A DNA stretch of 64,000 nucleotides from the NCBI GenBank assembly GCA_023078685.1, contig JALGAS010000002.1, forward strand, positions 6,262,001 through 6,326,000. Direction: 5' to 3'. This stretch comes from Neopestalotiopsis rosae. Taxonomy: Eukaryota > Ascomycota > Sordariomycetes > Amphisphaeriales > Sporocadaceae. A program made the position numbers and the translations under genes. Within the stretch, counting starts at the first letter, position 1, and the number at the start of each line of letters is the position of its first letter. The notes below the pieces were generated by a model. The model ran no database searches, was not told the DNA's origin, and was given only the letters and a program-made list of their open reading frames with translations. Shown here in pieces: positions 55,440 through 64,000 of the stretch.

Positions 55440-56237
55440 ATGAGTTCCAAAAAGTCAACATCAACTTCTAACCATCGCAGTCTCTCCTCTCGTATAGGAG
55501 GTCAGCTCATGAGGAAACCAAGCGCCAAAACATTTGACAAGCTTTGTGTTTGGTCGGGGCCAATTTCTGCATTCTTTTTCTTCCTGCTCTTCCTGACCGC
55601 AGACCTTTTGCCACCCATCGCACCCTATCGCACAGCAGAAGAAGTGGTCGCACACTACCGCTCCCATGAGGCTGGGTTCAAGGCGGGCGCTGGTTTAATG
55701 CAGTTCACCGGCATGTTCTACTCTGCCTTTGTGGCGGCCACCTCCGGGCAGATGGCGAGGATTCCGGGCTGCACACACACCATGGTCGCTTGCCAGTCCG
55801 TCAGTGGCACCATATCTGCCTATTCCATCACTCTCCCTTCATTGTTCTTCTGTATCACTGTTTATCGGCTTGATCGATCACCCGAGCTCACGCTCCTTCT
55901 CAACGACATGACGTGGATGATCACGGCAATCCCGTTTGTCACTTTTATCGGCTCCAACTTTGCCTTTTCTTGGGCTATACTGAGCGACAAGAGACATGAT
56001 CCCCTGTTCCCGCGTTGGGTTGCTTACGCGTCCTCGATCTGGCCTCTGGGATTCCTGGGTGCCTTGGGTATTCATTGCAGCAAGCGCGGGGCCTTTGCTT
56101 GGCACGGAGCCATGGCATTTTGGGTTCCCGCGGCGGCCTTTGGGTTTTCTTTACTGCTCAACACCTACTATCTACTCAAGGCAATCAACAAGCCTGATGA
56201 GCCAAACACTGTCCCGGAGCATGAAGCGGCTCATTAA
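55440..56237 (+). CDS. Six-helix integral membrane protein of unknown function
   Basis: A protein of 265 residues without introns. The ATG at 55440 begins a Ser/Thr/Lys-rich N-terminus. About six membrane segments follow: SAFFFFLLFLTADLLPP, GAGLMQFTGMFYSAFVA, TISAYSITLPSLFFCITVY, MITAIPFVTFIGSNFAFSW, ASSIWPLGFLGALGI and WVPAAAFGFSLLLNTYYLL. Conserved-looking features are LCVWSGP, the acidic DMTW and DPLFPRWVAY. I recall similar small membrane proteins in actinobacteria next to BVMO and steroid-degradation genes, but I cannot test that here. It has no transporter signature. A scaffold or sterol/terpenoid-handling role is speculation. Confidence 0.75.
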   Translation: MSSKKSTSTSNHRSLSSRIGGQLMRKPSAKTFDKLCVWSGPISAFFFFLLFLTADLLPPIAPYRTAEEVVAHYRSHEAGFKAGAGLMQFTGMFYSAFVAATSGQMARIPGCTHTMVACQSVSGTISAYSITLPSLFFCITVYRLDRSPELTLLLNDMTWMITAIPFVTFIGSNFAFSWAILSDKRHDPLFPRWVAYASSIWPLGFLGALGIHCSKRGAFAWHGAMAFWVPAAAFGFSLLLNTYYLLKAINKPDEPNTVPEHEAAH

Positions 56238-56444
56238 TGCGGTGGCTCGGTCTGTGAGGTTGGAAGAATGAAAGCATGACTGGAACGGAGCAAAAATGAA
56301 TAGTACTGCTTATTGTTCATGTTGAAAATGAATAGCCGGGGGTAACACAATCCTTGCACAATTGATTGAGAAAAGTAGAAAAGGAAAAAGAGTTGCTACT
56401 CGACTCAGGAATACTATTTTATAATCCTGTTATTCCGAGTTCAG

Positions 56445-58328
56445 TCAAGCTTTCGGAAGATGAATTGATTGAACGTTGCAATAACTCCTCATGCCCGAAA
56501 GTCCATACTCCACACCAAGACCAGAGTGCTTAAATGGTGCATTGGCTACCGTCGGGTCTAGTTGCATGTGATTATTGATCCACACGGTACCTGCTTCGAG
56601 GCTCCTTGCTATGCGCTGTGCTGCTGATGTATCTGAAGACCAGACCGAAGCGCCAAGGCCGAAGTCGGTAGCATTGGCCCGGTCAATCACTTCCTCTTCT
56701 GTTGTCCACCTCAACAGAGGAATCACGGGACCTATTCACCAATAAGTGAGTTTCCATAAGAGACTAAGAGAGTTGTTTCAACCTACCGAACGGTTCCTCC
56801 TGAACGACACGTGAATTATCAGGCGGGCTACTCACGACGACGGGATTGATAAAATACCCCGCAGAGCTTCCAGTGACCGGCGCTCTTGCGTCCTCACCAC
56901 AGGAAACGGCCAGTCCCTGGGTGACGACGTCCGAAATCAAATTTTGTACTCGTTTATATTGAAGCAAATTCGATACTGGGCCGATGGAAGTCCCCTCGGC
57001 AAAACCATCGCCTACTACTAGTGACTGCGTGATGGTTGTGAATGCCTGCAAGAACTCGTCATATATTGACTCGTGGATATAAATGCGCTTGACGGCTACG
57101 CAGACCTGTGGCTTGCATTACTCTATTAGTTCAAGTGGGAATTCTAACTCATGGACATTTACCCACTTGGCCAGAGTTGAACCAAGATAGCTGTGCGAGC
57201 TAGTGACAAGACATGCATTGATTAGTTCTCTACTCGCTCTCAAGCTTGTTGACAGAAATGCTTACTGCGGCTGCTGTGCTGGGAATATCAACATCTGAAA
57301 GTACAATTGCTGCATCATTGCCTCCCCTTGGACAGTAATCAGCTCTATAAGAAATAAAATTGTGTAGGGAAGCTCACAGTTCCAGCGTAACCCGTTTGAA
57401 GGTGGCACTGCAGGCTCGGACAACATGTCTGCCAACCTCAGTGGAGCCAGTGAAATTGATCTTGTTCACCTCGATATGGTGTGTGAGCATCGGCCCAAGG
57501 CCATCATCCCCGCTAAGACACTGAAAGACTCCAGGTGGAAAATACGCCTGTGCGAGTTCACACAGTTTGAGGCCGCAATATGGAGTGTAGGGACTGTATA
57601 CATAAGTATTGTAGGCTGGTTGAGCTAAGTCTAGAGACTTACGAAGGTTTCATGATGAAGACGTTGCCAGTTATGAGAGCGGGAGCAATCTTTCCACACG
57701 CTAGTATTTATCGCATTAGTCTATACGCCAGCATCAAGAAGGATCCAACAGAGACTTGCCTATGGTGATGGGAACTAGTGTCTTGATCAGGAAGTTATAA
57801 TAATTATATCATTGGAATGCTTACAGTTCCATGGCACAATCCCAACAGTGACCCCTAGGGGAACATATCTCGTAATGATTGTCTTATCATTCTTTTCCAA
57901 GACCTCCTCATCTTGCAAGTCCATCTCGGCTTGCTGTATGAGCCACTGGGCCCCAGTTTGAACCTCAGCTTTGGCGAGCATGAACTTCAAAATGTCAACC
58001 TTCACCCGATTACGAGATAATCAAAAAAGCTCACCGGGCGGCCTTGCTCCCTTGTAAGCATTTCCGCGAAGCCATCGACTTCTTTGGATAGTGCCTTGGC
58101 AAAATCGATCACAGCTTGCCTACGAGCGTCTAGTGGAACCTGGGACCAAGCAACAAAGGCTTTCTTTGCAGAGGCCACGGCGCGATCGACGTCTGCGCGG
58201 GTTGAGAAGGGTGAAGCAGGATTAGCCTCCAAAGTGGAAGGATTTGTGCAATGCCGTGTCTTTTCGGTGGGGGAGAGTTTTCCATCGATGACATTGTGGA
58301 ATATAATGAAATCAACCCGTGAACTCAT
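56445..58328 (-). CDS. NAD-dependent aldehyde dehydrogenase, many small exons
   Basis: An ALDH of about 470 residues in about eight exons. Exon 1 (ATG at 58328) ends EMLTREQGRP; the next contains TRYVPLGVTVGIVPWN. A 15-nt exon (57774-57760) and a GC-AG intron (57759-57701, donor GCAAGT) rebuild WNFPITIACGKIAPAL, the normal ALDH sequence. Then come IMKPS/PYTPYCGLKL, INFTGSTEVGR, the catalytic Glu in VTLEL/GGNDAA, and FNSGQ joined to VCVAVKR with the catalytic Cys. The C-terminus is NAPFKHSGLGVEYG. All key residues are kept. It is divergent from the FMO-fusion gene at 58942, sharing a 613-nt promoter region with a CCG/CGG palindrome. Confidence 0.88.
57701..57759 (-). other. GC-AG intron in the aldehyde dehydrogenase gene
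   Basis: The donor is GCAAGT, the usual form for this minor class, and the acceptor is TACTAG. Removing exactly these 59 nt restores the conserved FPxxxxxGKIAPAL segment; no GT donor does so. Confidence 0.75.
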
Positions 58329-58941
58329 GGCAAAAATTGACTTCCATGTGCAAAAAATCCTAATGTTGTGGGTCAGACGATGAGAAGTGGTGGTTAGACG
58401 AAGTTACGAAGACGCAAATGATTGTTTTGAACTGCTCATATTGCGAATGCTCCACCTGATTTCAGATATTCACTTCTTCACAGGCTTAGCGCATCTGATA
58501 TTGATCGCGATGACTAGGTCATTCTGATCCAGATGCAGACATGTCCGGTCCGCCGCGGTCGGCGGTGTTTTCCGGACCGCGGAAAACGGACACTCATAGA
58601 GCCTCTACTACAGCCTTACTGCACAAACTGAATATGGTATAGAGTCTATCAAATTTTAAATGGGGCATTTTGATTCCCAAAATTCACTGGAAGACGTGAG
58701 CCGTATCTACTTTTACCGATTCAATTAATCTCGCAAGTTCGACAACCAACAGAGCAGCAAGCTTGGTACAGTCTTTCCCAGCTAGACACATGTCAGCTTT
58801 CGTGCATCAGACATACATGAATACTTAACAGAGATATTTGCGCAAGAACGAAGACCCGTCTGATCTACGAATAAGTCCATTCAATCTGTTTGCTTCATTT
58901 TTGAAACTTACCTATATCATCGGATCTATCTACACGCCAAC
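58329..58941. promoter_or_regulatory. Bidirectional promoter region between ALDH and FMO-fusion genes
   Basis: The 613-nt divergent spacer carries a GC-rich palindromic block at 58542-58592 in otherwise AT-rich DNA. No gene is seen. Confidence 0.55.
58542..58592. promoter_or_regulatory. Nested CCG/CGG palindromes, candidate Zn2Cys6 regulator site
   Basis: An outer pair TGTCCG...CGGACA encloses a perfect 7-bp inverted repeat, TTTTCCG-N5-CGGAAAA (58568-58586). A second CCG/CGG-rich stretch lies at 58546-58565. Paired CGG/CCG triplets at fixed spacing are the usual targets of fungal Zn2Cys6 factors. Position in a divergent promoter supports a regulatory role; the factor is not in the window. 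Confidence 0.5.
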
Positions 58942-61058
58942 ATGGTTTTCGATCCCAGTCAAGTTAACGGCACAAACGAAGATACTCCGGACGACCAACC
59001 GGGAGGCAAGTACGGCTATAGAATCGGCCACAAGAAAGGGAAATATCAGATCCCCGACGTGATACTTGATGAGTGCAGCAAACATGTCAAGGTGGTGACG
59101 ATTGGCGCAGGCATCAGTGGCATCTTTCTGTCATACCTGTTCCAAAAACACGGTGAAAACCTGGAACATGTGGTATATGAAAAGAATGGCGATATTGGTG
59201 GCACTTGGCTAGAGGTACGTAAAACCGACATTTCCAAGACCAGTCGCGGGGCTTGTCCGGGCTAACGCGAAACATAGAACAGATACCCGGGGGCAGCATG
59301 CGACGTCCCATCGCACGCTTATACATTTGCCTTTGCCCTCTATCCCGACTGGCCAAAGTACCTGAGCCCGTCAGAGGATATCTTTCGCTACCTCAGCAGA
59401 GTGGTCGACTGCTTCGAGCTGAGAAAATACATGACCTTTAACTCTGCTGTCAAGGGCTGTACTTGGGACGAGGCCCAGGGGATATGGCACTTGAAGATAC
59501 AAGATTCAGTCACCGGCGAGGTTCGAACTGACACTTGTAATATCCTGATCGGAGCCGGCGGGATTCTGAACTCGTGGAAATTTCCCGAAGACGTTGAAGG
59601 ACTGCACTCGTTCAAGGGCCGCCTCCTACACACTGCCAGGTGGCCAGACGACTATGGCCGAGACGAATGGAAGGACCAGCGAGTGGTAGTCATAGGATCA
59701 GGTGCAACATCGATGCAAGTCGTGCCAACTATCCAACCACATGTCCAAAAGATGGATGTGTTTGTGCGAACACCAGTGTGGTTCGCAGAGTTTGCTGACC
59801 ATGCAGGAGACAACTTTCATTGTAAGTCCGCCCCGTTTTCAAATATTGATAAAAGTCCTAAAGTAATCATTATAGACTCCGACGAGGACAAGTCCATTCT
59901 GAGGGAGAACGCCGATGCATTAGTCAACAAGGCCAAGTCCATTGAAGACAAGCTGAACACCCCCGCCGGCCTCAAGGCCTTCATGGTCAACAGCGCAGAA
60001 GCAAAGATGATTCGGAAGCACTTTACAGATCGAATGAGAAAGTACATTACCGACGACCAGATCTTTGAGCAGCTCCTCCCCGATTTCGCCGTCGGCTGCC
60101 GCCGCTTGACTCCCGGAAACCCCTACATGCGGGCCGTGCAAGAGGAGAACGTGAGCATCCACCGGTGCGCCGTGACGCGAGTGACGCCGCGCAGCATCAT
60201 TGGTTCCAACGGCGACGGGGTCGAGGTGGACACCATCATCTGCGCCACCGGGTTCGACGTCAGCTTCCGGCCGCGCTACCCCGTCATTGGAAGGAACGGC
60301 GTCTCGCTCCGGGACAAGTGGGCAGACGTCCCCGAGGGTTACATGAGCGTCGCGGTCCCGGACATGCCAAACTACTTTACCGTCATGGGCCCGTACTTTC
60401 CCATTGCCAACGGGAGCGTCATGGGGCCTCTGGCCACTATGGAGTCTATCATGTACGATTGTTTGAAGCCTACCACCAACTCCCGCGTGCTCGCTCAGAA
60501 CCTGGTCAAGGCTCTGGACCGGGTTGCACCTATTTACGTCCCGAAAGAGTTCTTCGAAGCCGGGACGCGCTACGTCAATGGCGACGAACTCTGTGATGAC
60601 ATAGGCATTGGCAAGCCTGGCCTCTACTGGATGTCGGTCGTACGTGGACTGTTATGGTTGCTGATGGCGGTCACCTATATTGGTCGCTCCATCCCAGTTT
60701 GGGACAGATGGCAAATCAAGGTATGGAGGACCCCTAGTTTATGCTTTACATTGAATTCTAACATGCGCAGTTTTTCCGAAACCTATTCTGGAACTACATC
60801 GTCGAGGGCAAGGACGGTTTGAAGGGTGGATACAAGTACGAGTTCAAGTATATCCCCAAGCTCGGCGAACAGACTGGGGTCGAGTCATCTGGCAACCCAC
60901 CACCCAAGGAAGAAAGGGCTATGCTCGAAACCCTCGGCCTTGGCAGCTTCATTCTTTTCATGCTTTTGGCAACAGTTGGCTCCAGCCTGTTGTTGAAGAT
61001 GTTGCTGAGCGCATTGCCAATCAACCCTCTGATGGCCATTAGCATTGTGAAGCACTAA
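58942..61058 (+). CDS. FMO/Baeyer-Villiger-type monooxygenase fused to a membrane-type C-terminal domain
   Basis: A protein of about 649 residues in four exons (58942-59214, 59278-59821, 59876-60720, 60771-61058). The first 480 or so residues are an FMO/BVMO: FAD site TIGAGISGIFLSYLF, GGTWLE/NRYPGAACDVPSHAY, fingerprint FKGRLLHTARWPDDY, NADPH site VIGSGATSMQV, CRRLTPGNPYM and CATGFDVSFRPRYP. After PYFPIANGSVMGPL the sequence leaves the FMO pattern: the WPGS-HY C-terminus of its relative at 36876 is missing. Instead there is a tail of about 160 residues with YVPKEFFEAGTRYVNGDELC, a membrane segment (YWMSVVRGLLWLLMAVTYIG), YKYEFKYIPKLGEQTG and a second one (GSFILFMLLATVGSSLLLK). The tail recalls the C-terminal part of mpaB/DUF2236-type oxygenases, a tentative match. 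The frame is open throughout with good splice sites. Confidence 0.83.
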
Positions 61059-61404
61059 AGGAGTCCGATTGATGGCCTCTCTCTCACTTTATTTGAGGAA
61101 ACTCAAGGATGGTATTGCAATCATTCTAGAGGCCGGTACAAGAGTACCCGGTCTTTCCTTTGGCAGGGTCAATAAGCTTATCGAAAATTTGTTCCTCTGT
61201 CTTTATATCTCATGATATCTATAGCTTATCACAAATTGATTATAGTATAGCTATGTTATTCCAGGTAACGTTGTCTTTGCGCTATTCGGAGATAGAACAC
61301 ACTCAGAAGCAGAGAGAAAACTCGTGATATTTTCCTATTCCTGCAAGTGCATCTCACATTAATCTTCAGCTTCGTGTGTACAGATGGCCACTCATATACG
61401 AACA
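61059..61404. other. Short convergent spacer
   Basis: Spacer between convergent genes; nothing recognised. Confidence 0.6.
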
Positions 61405-61920
61405 TTATTTTGCTGTGTGAACTTTTGCCAGCTCGCGCGCCACTGCGTCGTGGTAACCCTCAATGCCAACGGTCCTCATGCACACAACCAGCAAGTCCTC
61501 GGGCATTTCCACGCCTCGCGGCAGCTCCGAGCTGAATGTCCTAGTAAATAGGGTTCCCTTTTCCGTCTTGCCATCCACGGTCATGTTGACCTCTTCAAGA
61601 ACGTATTCAATCTTGGTTGTGCCCTCTACCCCGCCTTCGAGCGCCTCATTAAGCGCCCCAATGCCGTTGACCTGTTCGAAGACGAACTTGCTCGGCCGCA
61701 TGGCCGTGATCAACGTCCATTCAGAGTAATAGGTATTCTTTGCTAGCGAAACCTTTTCTGTCCATTTGTCGCCAATTTTCAAGGGCAGCTGCAGGTGTTG
61801 TTGGATACCACCGCTGCCTTTGTATGTCAAGGGCCAATTATGCGGGTTGGAAACAAAATCGTAGACTTGTTCCCTTGTAAAGGGAAGTACGGAAGAGGCG
61901 GATGCGGTATTTTTCCCCAT
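61405..61920 (-). CDS. START-like/SRPBCC-fold small protein
   Basis: A single-exon protein of 171 residues with no signal peptide. The pattern LPFTREQVYDFVSNPHNWPL at the start, KIGDKWTEKV in the middle and a long C-terminal helix (MRTVGIEGYHDAVARELAKV) fits the SRPBCC helix-grip fold, which encloses hydrophobic ligands. Members are lipid binders, or polyketide cyclase/dehydratase-like enzymes. In this cluster it may bind or rearrange a hydrophobic intermediate. No catalytic residues can be assigned by eye. Confidence 0.75.
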   Translation of the reverse strand: MGKNTASASSVLPFTREQVYDFVSNPHNWPLTYKGSGGIQQHLQLPLKIGDKWTEKVSLAKNTYYSEWTLITAMRPSKFVFEQVNGIGALNEALEGGVEGTTKIEYVLEEVNMTVDGKTEKGTLFTRTFSSELPRGVEMPEDLLVVCMRTVGIEGYHDAVARELAKVHTAK

Positions 61921-62461
61921 GTTTTTGTTTTACGAGGCTCACTTGGAAAGATTTATTGAGATGAATGAGAACACTTTCTATGAATAGAGTCGATTGCAGA
62001 GATGTGCCTAAGTAAGTACCTCATAGCTACGGTCGAAAACTGACATACGATTGAGAACACATGCTGCTTGGAGTGGGTACGCACCAAGGTTTGATGACGT
62101 GTGTTGTTGATCGTGGGGAATTGCTAGAGTGGATCGGAAGACGTAGCCGGGAGGGGGCAAAGAGCCAGTAGACTTTGCGACAATAGTTCGGCAGGTTGTC
62201 CGGAGAGCCATAGAACCCGGCTACTCCAGTTCACTAAGCCAGTCGTTCTAGTCCAGAAGAGTGTGTGGCATCAGACTGTGGCTCTGTCTGAGTTTACCAG
62301 AGTTCTATACTCAACAATACAGGATTCTAATTGTGATATCAGATGATATCCATCCGGGCGTAGTACATAATCATCTTGTCCCAGTAAATAAGAAAGCCTT
62401 GCCTTGAATAAAAAGGCCCTCAGATGAAATAAGTTTGAACTCTATTGATGTAACCAAATTC
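61921..62461. promoter_or_regulatory. Divergent promoter spacer with TATA-like element
   Basis: Spacer between the START-like gene and the dioxygenase gene. An ATAAAAAG at about 62408 lies about 54 nt before the dioxygenase ATG. No gene is seen. Confidence 0.5.
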
Positions 62462-63448
62462 ATGCCGCCACCCCTTCAAGCTAAAATGCCCAGCGCCACC
62501 TCAGCCACAGACTTGTCCTTTACTCCTCTGCACAAGACCTTTGGAGCCGAAGTAAACGGAGTACAATGGCAGGTACCCTTCAGTCAATCTGTCATTGACG
62601 AAATTCGGGCTGCTGTTCATAAGTATGGCGTGTTGGTGTTTCGGCGCGCTAGTCTCGACAACGACCAACACATTGCGTTTTCTCGACAGTTCGGAAATCT
62701 AGATGATGTGAAAGCACACATCAAGGCCGGCAGGGCCATGCGCTTTCCAGAACAGCCAGAGATATTTGACGTTTCCAACCTGGATGAGAATGGCAACGTG
62801 ATCACAGACGCAGATCCTATCCGTATGGCGTCCTCCAAAGGGAACAGTCTATGGCACGCCGATATGGCGTATAATCCCCAGAGATGTGCATATTCCCTTC
62901 TCCGCGCCGTTGAGCTACCTCCTGCCGGAACTGGAGGAGAAACGGAGTATTTGGACTCGCGGAAAGCTTACGAAGACTTGCCCGACGATAAGAAACGTCA
63001 GATCGAGGCACTGGTGACCAACAATTCCCTTTTCCACAATCGCAAGCTGGCAGCTCCCGATATCTTTGCCAGTGTCGAACCACTCGACTCACCAATGTCT
63101 CGTCATCGGCTAGTCACACTGCACGAGGAATCGGGGCGGAAGAATCTCTACGTTACAACATACGCTCATCACTTTGACAATGAAACCATGGAAGAAAGCC
63201 AGCCGCTCATTGAGGAGCTCCTCGCTTGGGTTTCCAAGCCGGAATACAAATTGACGGTCCGATACGAGAACAACGGTGATCTTGTCATGTGGGACAACAG
63301 AGCCGTTCTGCATCGAGCAACGGGCGCTGGAAGCTATGGTAGCAAGTATAAGCGTGACATGCGAAGAACTACCGTGAAAGACGACGGGTCTTTTGGGTGG
63401 GGAGAAAACGGAGTTGGATGTTCCTGGCAAGCTGGTCTGTCCAAGTAG
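62462..63448 (+). CDS. Fe(II)/2-oxoglutarate dioxygenase, TauD/TfdA family
   Basis: A single-exon dioxygenase of 328 residues. It couples oxidative decarboxylation of 2-oxoglutarate to hydroxylation or cleavage of a substrate. The iron ligands are visible as WHADMAYN (His-x-Asp) and the distal His in NRAVLHRATG, with the conserved Arg for 2-oxoglutarate in RDMRRTTV. N-terminal FTPLHKTFGAEVNGV and KYGVLVFR are typical of the TfdA group. The ATG at 62462 was chosen because the longer frame begins with TTG. The substrate may be an aryloxyacetate, sulfonate or a cluster intermediate; the sequence does not decide. Confidence 0.92.
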   Translation: MPPPLQAKMPSATSATDLSFTPLHKTFGAEVNGVQWQVPFSQSVIDEIRAAVHKYGVLVFRRASLDNDQHIAFSRQFGNLDDVKAHIKAGRAMRFPEQPEIFDVSNLDENGNVITDADPIRMASSKGNSLWHADMAYNPQRCAYSLLRAVELPPAGTGGETEYLDSRKAYEDLPDDKKRQIEALVTNNSLFHNRKLAAPDIFASVEPLDSPMSRHRLVTLHEESGRKNLYVTTYAHHFDNETMEESQPLIEELLAWVSKPEYKLTVRYENNGDLVMWDNRAVLHRATGAGSYGSKYKRDMRRTTVKDDGSFGWGENGVGCSWQAGLSK

Positions 63449-63698
63449 TGTCGATGCAGTCGAAACCGGCCAGTCGCTGTGGACGATCTAGGGGGCCGGC
63501 TTGTGTGGGGTATATTTTCCGTCCCGTCAGCAGACTGTCTTCCCAGGCTTTCAATCTTTGAACCCAAGTAGGTTACTTCCATAAAAATAGCGGAACTCTC
63601 AAGAGAATCGAGTGAATGAATCAGATAACGTGCACTCTCGTGGTCAAAGTAGCATCGCATTTTACTTCATTCTGTAACTAAATTGCTATACTTCATTC

Positions 63699-64000
63699 AT
63701 GTATTCGGCCAATACTAAGCATACTCTCCCTGGCCTCAGCCAGTCGGGAGATCACGATCAAGCAGAGCACCTCATCGCTGCAATGGAGAAACAGAAAGGC
63801 CCATTGTTGGGCGCCGCACTGACCATTCCGTCAACGATCATTGCGCAGATGCTTGGGACTATCGGTTATCATTTCGTATTGATCGATATGGAGCACTCAC
63901 CACTGTCTCCAGAAATTACGACACAGATGGTGCACAGCATTGTTGCCTCGTCTCGGGGCGCAACATTCCCCATTGTGCGTGTGCCATCTCACGGCGTGGA
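63699..64000 (+). CDS. HpcH/HpaI-family aldolase, 3' end beyond window
   Basis: The first 100 or so codons of an aldolase/citrate-lyase family protein. Visible marks are KGPLLGAALTIPSTIIAQML, the strand FVLIDMEHSPLS (metal-binding Glu in DMEH) and FPIVRVPSHGV. The family performs retro-aldol cleavage of 4-hydroxy-2-oxo acids to pyruvate or a related 2-oxo acid plus an aldehyde, typical of degradation of ring-opened products. This supports a catabolic reading of the cluster. The ATG at 63699 gives a hydrophilic leader of about 25 residues before the conserved part. Confidence 0.88.
   Translation, partial: MYSANTKHTLPGLSQSGDHDQAEHLIAAMEKQKGPLLGAALTIPSTIIAQMLGTIGYHFVLIDMEHSPLSPEITTQMVHSIVASSRGATFPIVRVPSHGV

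Overview
The window looks like nuclear DNA of a filamentous ascomycete (Pezizomycotina), most likely a sordariomycete. Most genes are split by short introns of about 45-150 nt with GTAAGT/GTGAGT-type donors. The content is typical of these fungi: an NB-ARC immune-type receptor, a killer-toxin-like GH18 chitinase, a LysM/CBM18 protein, a Clr5-domain gene, and secreted esterases. Spacers also carry short palindromic TACCTAGGTA-type repeats. No rRNA, tRNA, CRISPR array or intact transposon was recognised.

Region 1 (1-24 kb) is accessory in character. It starts with a 3'-truncated PNP_UDP/NB-ARC receptor gene (minus). A divergent pair follows: a very large GH18 chitinase (minus, 4552-10416) and a secreted protein with about four LysM modules and three CBM18 modules (plus, 11652-14638). 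Next come two uncharacterised fungal genes (14816-16156 and a modin-like gene at 17467-19351), a weakly supported gene near 20 kb, and a Clr5-domain gene carrying an apparent in-frame stop.

Region 2 (24.8-35.9 kb) is enzymatic. It holds a tannase/feruloyl esterase family protein, a secreted beta-propeller (SMP-30/gluconolactonase-like) protein and a secreted type-B carboxylesterase, all on plus. On minus are a soluble phosphatidylserine-decarboxylase-family enzyme and an aldehyde dehydrogenase.

Region 3 (about 34-64 kb) reads as one dense redox cluster that runs past the right edge. It contains four flavin monooxygenases of the FMO/Baeyer-Villiger class, one of them dead and one apparently fused to a foreign C-terminus. 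It also has an aromatic-hydroxylase-type FAD monooxygenase, a DAO-type FAD oxidoreductase, an SDR, a cyclase-family hydrolase and a frameshifted HSL-type alpha/beta hydrolase. The remaining members are a six-helix membrane protein, a second aldehyde dehydrogenase, a START-like protein, a TfdA/TauD dioxygenase and the start of an HpcH/HpaI aldolase. No polyketide synthase, NRPS, terpene cyclase, P450, transporter or regulator is visible here. The set fits ketone to ester/lactone (Baeyer-Villiger), hydrolysis, then alcohol and aldehyde oxidation, so a catabolic or tailoring cluster for a cyclic or terpenoid/steroid-like ketone is the best inference. Three lesions in the cluster or near it (two nonsense codons in one FMO, a homopolymer frameshift in the hydrolase, a stop in the Clr5 gene) suggest partial decay or sequence error.

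Start codons were chosen as real ATGs, by signal peptides, TATA spacing or exon phase. Intron boundaries were placed by eye from splice motifs and family conservation.
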